In this document: positions 1 to 5,591 of the stretch, piece after piece
How the letters are laid out: each line of letters begins with the position of its first letter
How positions within the stretch are numbered: the first letter of the stretch is position 1
Assembly: GCA_025964215.1 (NCBI GenBank)
Contig: JAOPZG010000108.1
Span: forward strand, 1 to 5,591
Direction: 5' to 3'
DNA: 5,591 bases
Source: Conexibacter sp.
GTDB taxonomy: Bacteria; Actinomycetota; Thermoleophilia; Solirubrobacterales; Solirubrobacteraceae
Program-made: the position numbers and the translations under genes
Notes under the pieces: model-generated
What the model was told of the DNA's origin: nothing
Databases searched by the model: none
What the model saw: the letters and a program-made list of their open reading frames with translations, nothing else

Positions 1-576
1 GATCGTCGCGCGGTCGACGCCGGCGGTGGACTCGCCGCCGCCCAGCGGCTCGCCGTCGCCGCTCACGCGCGCGGCGCGGCGGGTCGGGTCGATCGAGTCC
101 ACGGGCGTGACGTCGGCCTCCGCGCGCGGCAGCAGCCGCGCGACGCCGTCCTCGCCGACCAGCACGATGACCGCGGCGGCCTCGGCGTCGCCGACGAGCC
201 CGCCCGCGTTGCCCAGCGCGCCCGTGATCTCGCCCGAGGCGAGGCCCGGCAGCCACGCCGCCTGCTGCTCGGCCGTGCCCGCGGCGCCGATCGCCTCGGC
301 GGCCGTGACCGTCGAGAGGAACGGCGAGGCCGCCATGGCGTAGCCGAGCTCCTCGCTCAGGATCGCCAGCTCGACGGCGCCCAGGCCGCCGCCGCCGTGC
401 TCCTCGGCGATCGCGATGCCCGGCCAGCCGAGCTCGACGAGCTCCTTCCAGAGCCCGTCGTCATAGGCCTTGCCTTCTGCCGCCTCGCGGACCTTGGCGA
501 AGGACGAGCGCGAGCCGAGCAGGTCGCGCGCGGTCTTCTTGATCTCGTGCTGGTCCTCGGTGAAGTCGAAGTTCAT
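1..576 (-). CDS. acyl-CoA dehydrogenase-like protein, putative non-FAD-signature subunit (3' end outside window)
   Basis: The first 192 residues of an acyl-CoA dehydrogenase (ACAD) homologue are visible; the C-terminal part lies beyond the left edge. It opens with MNFDFTEDQHEIKKTARDLL, a typical ACAD helical N-domain start, followed by WPGIAIAEEHGG (residues 51-62) and ELAILSEELGYA (69-80), all in family register. Where normal ACADs carry the TEPxAGSD-type flavin/substrate signature (about residue 120), this protein reads ALGNAGGLVGDAEAAAV, so the signature is missing and the beta domain looks shortened. Actinobacterial heteromeric ACADs (the FadE28-FadE29 type) pair one subunit of this degenerate kind with a canonical one, and I infer the same here with the gene just upstream. 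The ATG at 576 is chosen because it overlaps the upstream stop as ATGA and has a strong Shine-Dalgarno 7 bases ahead. ACAD homology is sure; the partner role is an inference. Confidence 0.88.
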   Translation of the reverse strand, partial: MNFDFTEDQHEIKKTARDLLGSRSSFAKVREAAEGKAYDDGLWKELVELGWPGIAIAEEHGGGGLGAVELAILSEELGYAMAASPFLSTVTAAEAIGAAGTAEQQAAWLPGLASGEITGALGNAGGLVGDAEAAAVIVLVGEDGVARLLPRAEADVTPVDSIDPTRRAARVSGDGEPLGGGESTAGVDRATI

Positions 577-1721
577 GCGGATGCTCCCTTCAGGCGCGGC
601 AGGCCGAGCACGCGCTCCGCCACGATGTTCTTGAGGATCTCGGTCGTGCCGCCCTCGATCGTGTTGCCGCGCGAGCGCAACAGCTCGTAGGCCCAGCGGT
701 TGCCGGTGGTCAGCGCGTCGGCGCCGAGCAGGTCGGCGGCGAACTGCGCGAGCTCCTGGTTGGTCTCCGACCACATCCACTTGGTCAGCGAGCCCTCGGG
801 ACCGGGCGTGCCGTACTTCTCGATCGTGGTCAGCCCGCGGTAGGCGGTCAGACGCAGGATCTCGGCCTTCATGTGCAGGTACCCCAACTTGTCCGCGACG
901 ACCGGATCGTCAAGCAGCCCGCGCTCGGCGGCCTCCTCGATCAGCTCGTCGAGGAGCTGGCGCAGCCGCACCTGGAGGAAGAACGCGAGGCCCGAGCGCT
1001 CGTTCATGAGCGTCGTCAGCGCGACCTTCCAGCCGTTGCCGACGCCGCCGAGCACGTTCTCGTCGGGGACGCGCGCGCCCTCGATGAACAGCTCGTTGAA
1101 CTCGGGCTCCCCCGTGATCTGGACCAGCGGGCGGATCTGCACGCCCTCCTGCTCCATGTCCATCAGGAAGTAGGTCAACCCCTTGTGCTTGGGCACGTCG
1201 AAGTCCGTGCGCGCGACCAGCATGCACCACTTGGAGTACTGCGCGCCGGAGGTCCAGACCTTCTGGCCCGTGATGACCCACTCGTCGCCGTCCTTGACGG
1301 CCTTGGTCTTCAGGGCCGCGAGGTCGGAGCCGGCCTCGGGCTCGCTGAAGCCCTGGCACCAGATCTCGTCGGCGGTGAGGATCGGCGAGAGGTAGCGCTC
1401 CTTCTGCTCGTCGGTCCCGAAGGTCATGATCGTCGGGCCCGCGAGCAGGATGCCGAGCACGTTGGCCGGCAGCGGCCGTCGGGCGCGGCCGAGCTCCTCG
1501 AAGAAGATCGCCGACTCGGTGATCGACGCGCCGCGGCCGCCGTACTCCGACGGCCAGTGCACGGCCGCGTAGCGGTCCTCGGCGAGGCGGCGCTGCCAGT
1601 CGCGGCGGTACGCGTAGCTCGCGTCCTCGCCCTCGGGCATCTCGCCGGGGTCGTTGCTCTCGAACCAGGCGCGCAGCTCGTCGCGGAACGCGGCCTCGGA
1701 GTCGGAGAAGGTCAAGTCCAT
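573..1721 (-). CDS. acyl-CoA dehydrogenase, canonical FAD-signature subunit
   Basis: A complete 382-residue acyl-CoA dehydrogenase, the usual family length, predicted to use FAD for alpha,beta-desaturation of an acyl-CoA thioester in the cytoplasm. Order: helical N-domain (about 1-120) with HWPSEYGGRG (55-64); the ACAD signature WCQGFSEPEAGSDLAAL (121-137) and QKVWTSGAQYSKWCMLVART (153-172) in the beta domain; C-terminal helical domain from about 225. LMNERSG places Glu241 where isovaleryl-CoA-type and long-chain ACADs hold their catalytic base. In the C-terminal motif NTIEGGTTEI (353-362) a Gly (357) falls at the position of the medium-chain enzyme's catalytic Glu, so Glu241 is the better candidate. 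The ending IVAERVLGLPR resembles actinobacterial FadE proteins. The gene starts 5 bases after the tetR stop and overlaps the next ACAD by 4 bases. The substrate cannot be read from sequence; branched, polycyclic or side-chain acyl-CoAs are possible. Confidence 0.95.
   Translation of the reverse strand: MDLTFSDSEAAFRDELRAWFESNDPGEMPEGEDASYAYRRDWQRRLAEDRYAAVHWPSEYGGRGASITESAIFFEELGRARRPLPANVLGILLAGPTIMTFGTDEQKERYLSPILTADEIWCQGFSEPEAGSDLAALKTKAVKDGDEWVITGQKVWTSGAQYSKWCMLVARTDFDVPKHKGLTYFLMDMEQEGVQIRPLVQITGEPEFNELFIEGARVPDENVLGGVGNGWKVALTTLMNERSGLAFFLQVRLRQLLDELIEEAAERGLLDDPVVADKLGYLHMKAEILRLTAYRGLTTIEKYGTPGPEGSLTKWMWSETNQELAQFAADLLGADALTTGNRWAYELLRSRGNTIEGGTTEILKNIVAERVLGLPRLKGASA
584..590 (-). 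promoter_or_regulatory. ribosome binding site of the second ACAD gene
   Basis: On the minus strand AAGGGAG stands 7 bases before the ATG at 576 and lies inside the last codons of the upstream ACAD gene. With the ATGA stop/start overlap (576-573) it supports translational coupling and therefore matched production of the two ACAD proteins. Confidence 0.75.
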
Positions 1722-1726
1722 GGTGT

Positions 1727-2431
1727 CTAGGACGCTCCTTCGGGGGTTGTGGGGTCGATGGCCGCCGCTGAATCCCGCGAAGCGGCGAACGGCACTTGTG
1801 CCGCGCCTTCCAGGAACGCGACGGCGGTGAGCGTGAGCTCGTCGGTCAGCTCGGGCAGCTTCGCCAGCTCGCCGGCGCGCACGCGCGCGCAGACCAGCTG
1901 GTCGACCCCGGCCGACAGGATGAAGAGGGCGTCGTCGGAGGGCATCCGCAGCTCGGGGCGCTCACGCAAGGCGGCGCGGAACGAGGAGCGGTAGCGATCG
2001 GCGAACTGGCGCAGCGCGGCGTCGCGCTCGGCGCCGGCGCGCGGACCGGCGAGGTGGACCTCGAAGAGGTGCGTGCGGGCGAAGCGCGGCTCGCCGGCGA
2101 GCGTCTCGAGGTAGGCGTGGATGCCGGTGCGCAGGCGGGCGACCCAGTCGCCCTGCTCGGCGCGGATCGCGGCGCGGATCCGCTCGACGATCACGTCGAT
2201 CCCGTACTTGTAGGCTTCGAGGAAGCACTCCTCCTTGGAGGCGAACTGCGCGTAGAACGTCCCGCGCGAGACGCGTGCCGCGCGCACGGCGTCGGTGACC
2301 GTCGCGGCCGTGTAGCCCTTCTCGGCGACGGCCTGGATCATCCCCTCCACGAGGCGGGCGCGCTGCGATCCGCGAACGTCGAGCTGATGCGAGACGTCGG
2401 GATGAGCGGCGACGAGGGACGGGTCGGCCAC
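1727..2431 (-). CDS. TetR/AcrR-family transcriptional regulator
   Basis: A 234-residue one-component repressor, first gene of the operon. The N-terminal DNA-binding domain spans about residues 22-75: RARLVEGMIQAVAEKGY, then the helix-turn-helix TVTDAVRAARVSRGTFYAQF (44-63), followed by SKEECFLEAY, a standard TetR_N pattern. Residues 76-220 form an all-helical, poorly conserved ligand-binding and dimer region. The last 15-20 residues are Ala/Pro/Ser/Thr rich and probably disordered. The start is GTG at 2431: an in-frame TAA lies five codons upstream, the next Met is residue 31 inside the HTH domain, and no Shine-Dalgarno precedes it. A TAAGGT -10-like hexamer just upstream suggests a leaderless or nearly leaderless message. 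Transcribed away from the exporter gene, it probably represses itself, the ACADs and the exporter through the inverted repeats at 2438-2475. The ligand is unknown; an acyl-CoA or a transported compound is an inference. Confidence 0.95.
   Translation of the reverse strand: MADPSLVAAHPDVSHQLDVRGSQRARLVEGMIQAVAEKGYTAATVTDAVRAARVSRGTFYAQFASKEECFLEAYKYGIDVIVERIRAAIRAEQGDWVARLRTGIHAYLETLAGEPRFARTHLFEVHLAGPRAGAERDAALRQFADRYRSSFRAALRERPELRMPSDDALFILSAGVDQLVCARVRAGELAKLPELTDELTLTAVAFLEGAAQVPFAASRDSAAAIDPTTPEGAS
1735..1740 (-). promoter_or_regulatory. ribosome binding site of the first ACAD gene
   Basis: AAGGAG on the minus strand lies within the last codons of tetR, 13 bases before the ATG at 1721. 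The core is strong but the spacing is longer than the usual 5-9. No alternative in-frame start sits closer, so initiation is probably helped by coupling to termination of tetR at 1727. Confidence 0.6.
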
Positions 2432-2437
2432 GGGCTG

Positions 2438-2454
2438 CGTACCTTAGGGGTACC
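2438..2454. promoter_or_regulatory. operator O2: imperfect copy of the 17-bp inverted repeat
   Basis: CGTACCT-TAG-GGGTACC has the same left arm as O1 and a right arm differing at two positions, keeping the GTACC...GGTAC core. Its centre (2446) is exactly 21 bp from that of O1 (2467), about two helical turns, so two dimers would sit on the same DNA face. It covers the predicted tetR -10 box and ends seven bases before the tetR start codon. Confidence 0.65.
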
Positions 2455-2469
2455 GGCGCGTACCTGCAA
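2441..2469 (-). promoter_or_regulatory. predicted tetR-ACAD operon promoter
   Basis: On the minus strand TTGCAG (2469-2464) and TAAGGT (2446-2441) are separated by exactly 17 bases, resembling a sigma70-type -35/-10 pair with 3 of 6 matches in each box. The -10 box ends 9 bases before the GTG at 2431, so transcription would begin at or a few bases before the start codon, which fits the absence of a ribosome binding site. Both boxes lie inside the inverted repeats, the expected geometry for repression by bound TetR. The hexamers are weak, so this is a reasoned guess. Confidence 0.45.
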
Positions 2470-2475
2470 GGTACG
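2459..2475. promoter_or_regulatory. operator O1: perfect 17-bp inverted repeat, probable TetR site
   Basis: CGTACCT-GCA-AGGTACG has seven-base arms that are perfect reverse complements around a 3-base centre. Its length and two-fold symmetry suit a TetR dimer. It lies between the divergent tetR and exporter genes and covers the predicted -35 box of tetR. The symmetry is directly seen; binding by the adjacent TetR is inferred from position. Confidence 0.7.
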
Positions 2476-2507
2476 GCGTCCAGCGTCGGCCCGCGAACCG
2501 TGCTGGT

Positions 2508-2513
2508 GAGGGA
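2508..2513 (+). promoter_or_regulatory. ribosome binding site of the exporter gene
   Basis: GAGGGA lies 11 bases before the ATG at 2525. An in-frame TGA at 2507-2509 rules out a more upstream start. I could not find a convincing -35/-10 pair for this gene; a TACCTT hexamer at 2440-2445 inside O2 is the only -10-like match and has no -35 partner. Confidence 0.55.
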
Positions 2514-2524
2514 CACTGCTCGTC

Positions 2525-4509
2525 ATGTCCCCGACCGTCGTCGCCGCCCCACCCGAGCATCGCCGCGTCCTCGTCGTCGCCAGCGGCCTGATGCTCGTGA
2601 TGCTCCTGGCCTCGCTGGACCAGACGATCGTCTCGACCGCGCTGCCGACGATCGTCGGCGACCTCGGCGGCCTGGAGCACATCTCGTGGGTCGTCACCGC
2701 GTACCTGCTGGCGATCACCGCGGTCACGCCGCTCTACGGCAAGCTCGGCGACCTCTACGGGCGCAAGGTCGTGCTCCAGGGCGCGCTCGTCCTGTTCCTG
2801 ATCGGCTCGGCGCTCTGCGGCCTCGCGCAGGGGATGACCGAGCTGATCGTCTTCCGCGCGATCCAGGGGCTCGGCGGCGGCGGGCTGATGGTCAGCGCGC
2901 AGGCCGCGATCGGCGACGTCGTCGCGCCGTCGCAGCGCGGCAAGTACTCGGGCCTCTTCGGCGCGGTCTTCGGCGTCTCGAGCGTCGCCGGCCCGCTGAT
3001 CGGCGGCTTCCTGACCTCGCACGTGTCCTGGCGCGCCATCTTCTACGTCAACCTGCCGCTGGGCGCGTTGGCGTTCGCGGTCCTCGCGGCGACGCTGCCG
3101 TCGGTCAGCGAGCGGCGCAAGCACCAGATCGACTACGCCGGGACGCTGCTGCTCGCGCTCGGCCTGAGCGCGCTGATCCTCGCCACGACGCTCGGCGGCA
3201 ACACATTCGACTGGGCCTCGCCGGAGATCGTCGGGATGGGCATCCTCTGCGTGCTCTCGCTCGTCGCGCTCGCCTACGTCGAGCAGCGCGCGGCCGAGCC
3301 GATCCTGCCGCCGTCGCTCTTCCGCAACCGCGTCTTCGTGGTCTGCGCGGCGGTCAGCCTCGTCGTCGGGTTCGCGCTCTTCGGCTCGCTGACCTACCTG
3401 CCGCTCTTCCAGCAGGTCGTGCGCGGGCTGAGCCCGACGTCCTCGGGCCTGCAGCTGATCCCCGTGATGGGCGGGCTGCTGATCTCCTCGATCGTCTCGG
3501 GCCAGGTCATCACGCGCACCGGCCGCTACAAGGCGTGGCCGATCGCCGGGACCGCGGTCGCCGCGGTCGGCCTGTACCTGTTGTCGTCCTTGGACGAGTC
3601 GACCGGCAGCGGCATCGCGGCGCTGCACATGCTGATCCTCGGCCTCGGGCTCGGCATGGTCATGCAGGTGCTGGTCCTCGCCGTCCAGAACTCGGTCTCC
3701 TACGACCAGCTCGGCGTGGCGACCTCGGGCGCCACGCTCTTCCGCTCGATCGGCGGCTCGCTCGGCACCGCCGTGCTCGGCGCGATCTTCTCCGGCCGGC
3801 TGAGCAGCGAGCTGGCCGACAAGCTGCCGGCGGGCGGCGGGAGCGCGGTCGGCGGCAGCCTGAACCCGGCGCAGCTCGGGCGGCTGCCGAAGCCGATCCA
3901 CGACGCGTACATCGGGTCCTTCACCGACGCGCTGCACAGCGTCTTCCTCGTGGCGACGGGCGTCGTGGTCGTCGCGTTCCTGTTGTCGTGGCTGATCGAG
4001 GAGCGCCCGCTGCGCGCGACGGTCGAGACGAACGCCGGCGTCGGCGAGGCGATCGGCGGGCCGGTCGACACGGACTCGCTGCGCGAGGTCACGCGCGGGC
4101 TGACGCGGCTGGTCGGCCGCGAGCGGACGCTCGCCTTCCTCGAGGGCGCGACCGGCCGCGCCGGGATCGACCTCGACCCCAGCGCCGCCTGGCTGCTGCT
4201 GCACGCCGGCGGGCCGGGCGTGCCCGACGACCTCCACGCGATCCGCGCGCGACCGCACGTCGACCCCGCGCGCTTCGACGCCGCGCTGGCGCTCCTGCGC
4301 GAGCGCGGCTACGTCGCGGATGACACGGTCTCGCCGGCCGGCCTCGCGGTCCGCGACCAGCTCGTCGCGGCGCGCACCGACTGCCTGCGCTCGCTGATCG
4401 AGGACTGGGAGCCCGACGCGCACCCCGAGCTCGACCCGCTCCTGCGGCGCTTGGCCGAGGAGCTCGACACGCCGCCGCGGGAGCCCGCGGCGGACGCGCC
4501 CGCCACCGC

Positions 4510-4513
<4 letters not shown>
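2525..4513 (+). CDS. DHA2-family (EmrB/QacA-type) MFS exporter with C-terminal MarR-like winged-helix domain
   Basis: A 662-residue inner-membrane drug:H+ antiporter-type protein. About 14 hydrophobic segments are visible (roughly 14-34, 52-72, 82-101, 105-125, 143-163, 170-190, 204-222, 235-252, 270-293, 305-325, 337-355, 366-388, 402-422, 471-490). Family motifs: LDQTIVSTALP in helix 1 (31-41, DHA2 type), GKLGDLYGRK between helices 2 and 3 (72-81, motif A) and SSVAGPLIGG at helix 5 (152-161, motif C). Ordinary members end soon after helix 14; this one continues for about 170 residues on the cytoplasmic side, and residues 515-645 resemble a MarR winged helix. ATG 2525 is the first in-frame start after a TGA. 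The gene is divergent from tetR across a shared operator region, so TetR control is likely. Substrate unknown: a hydrophobic acid, antibiotic or pathway intermediate are all possible. Exporter family is certain; substrate and direction are family inference. Confidence 0.95.
4067..4459 (+). other. MarR-like winged-helix domain fused to the exporter C terminus
   Basis: Residues 515-645 of the exporter are soluble and follow MarR-family order. A first helix (DSLREVTRGLTRLVGRERTLAF) is followed by IDLDPSAAWLLLHAGG (548-563), the 'l-t-p-a-q-w-l-L' type helix; VDPARFDAALALLRERGYV (579-597) in the recognition-helix/dimer position; a short wing TVSPAGLAVRDQLVAAR (601-617), matching the MarR 'LT-x-x-G-r-x-l' wing exit; and a terminal helix DCLRSLIEDWEP...HPELDPLLRRLAEEL (619-647). 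The wing is short and the recognition helix lacks obvious basic clusters, so it may sense or bind protein rather than DNA. Recognised by pattern only; a profile comparison would decide. Confidence 0.6.
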
Positions 4514-5511
<998 letters not shown>

Positions 5512-5518
5512 GGAGTCG

Positions 5519-5524
5519 ATCCTA
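5519..5524 (-). promoter_or_regulatory. -10-like box / ribosome binding site ahead of the reductase
   Basis: The minus-strand hexamer TAGGAT matches TATAAT at four positions and ends 7 bases before the ATG at 5511, the spacing seen for leaderless actinobacterial transcripts. The embedded AGGA (5523-5520) is also a plausible Shine-Dalgarno at 8 bases. The two readings exclude each other functionally. No good -35 box was found, which slightly favours neither. Either way it supports the 5511 start over 5538. Confidence 0.4.
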
Positions 5525-5591
5525 GGACGCGGCCGCATGCCCCGCGCGCTGACGCGCTAGCCCAGCCGGCCGTCGCCCGCGCGCTCGGAGA

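Noticed and set aside
26..343. A 105-codon plus-strand frame near the left edge.
   Set aside because: It is Ser/Pro/Ala low complexity and lies antisense to the partial ACAD, which reads continuously from 576 to 1.
873..1730. A 285-codon plus-strand frame across the first ACAD, with similar long frames opposite tetR.
   Set aside because: The minus strand holds unmistakable ACAD and TetR motifs; the opposite frames are rich in Leu/Arg/Gly/Val with no motif, a GC-content effect.
2500..4323. A 607-codon plus-strand frame offset from the exporter.
   Set aside because: Composed mostly of Arg, Ala, Pro, Gly and Asp; it is an out-of-frame shadow of the exporter gene.
4483..4507. GC-rich inverted segments (GCCCGCGG / CGCCCGC) near the exporter 3' end as a terminator.
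   Set aside because: They are inside coding sequence, the pairing is short and imperfect, and no T-run follows on either strand.
5557..5591. A possible 3' end of another minus-strand gene: an open frame ending at TAG (5559-5557) with about ten codons inside the window.
   Set aside because: Only ten codons are visible and they show no recognisable motif; sequence to the right would be needed to call it.

Overview
The window is a very GC-rich, densely packed bacterial chromosome segment with third codon positions almost always G or C. The gene content (paired acyl-CoA dehydrogenases under a TetR regulator, a 14-helix DHA2 exporter, few spacers, probable leaderless starts) points to an Actinomycetota genome. 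A Thermoleophilia/Solirubrobacterales-like organism is possible, but that is an inference from base composition and style and cannot be fixed without a database search.

Layout, left to right. (1) Positions 1-2431, minus strand: a tight three-gene operon read right to left. It consists of a TetR-family regulator (2431-1727, GTG start), then a 382-residue acyl-CoA dehydrogenase (1721-573, 5-base gap), then a second, divergent acyl-CoA dehydrogenase-like protein (from 576, 4-base ATGA overlap) that runs off the left edge of the window. (2) Positions 2432-2524: a 93-bp divergent intergenic region. It carries two 17-bp inverted repeats of the same design, centred exactly 21 bp apart, lying on a plausible tetR promoter with a 17-bp spacer. 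(3) Positions 2525-4513, plus strand: a 662-residue DHA2 (EmrB/QacA-type) major facilitator exporter with a roughly 150-residue cytoplasmic tail that looks like a MarR-type winged helix. (4) Positions 5511-4510, minus strand: a zinc-independent NADP-dependent medium-chain dehydrogenase/reductase of the CurA/prostaglandin-reductase type. It converges on the exporter so closely that the two stop codons share bases. (5) Positions 5512-5591: its upstream region, with no supported gene.

How the genes may work together (inference): TetR probably represses both its own acyl-CoA dehydrogenase operon and the divergent exporter through the twin operators, and is released by a small molecule, perhaps an acyl-CoA or hydrophobic acid. 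The two dehydrogenases look like the subunits of a heteromeric enzyme: one keeps the FAD/substrate signature and a candidate catalytic Glu, the other has lost the signature. Together this suggests a catabolism-plus-efflux module for a hydrophobic carboxylic acid (lipid, terpenoid or steroid side chain). The least ordinary parts are the exporter-winged helix fusion and the phased twin operator. No RNA genes, CRISPR arrays, insertion sequences or convincing terminators were seen.
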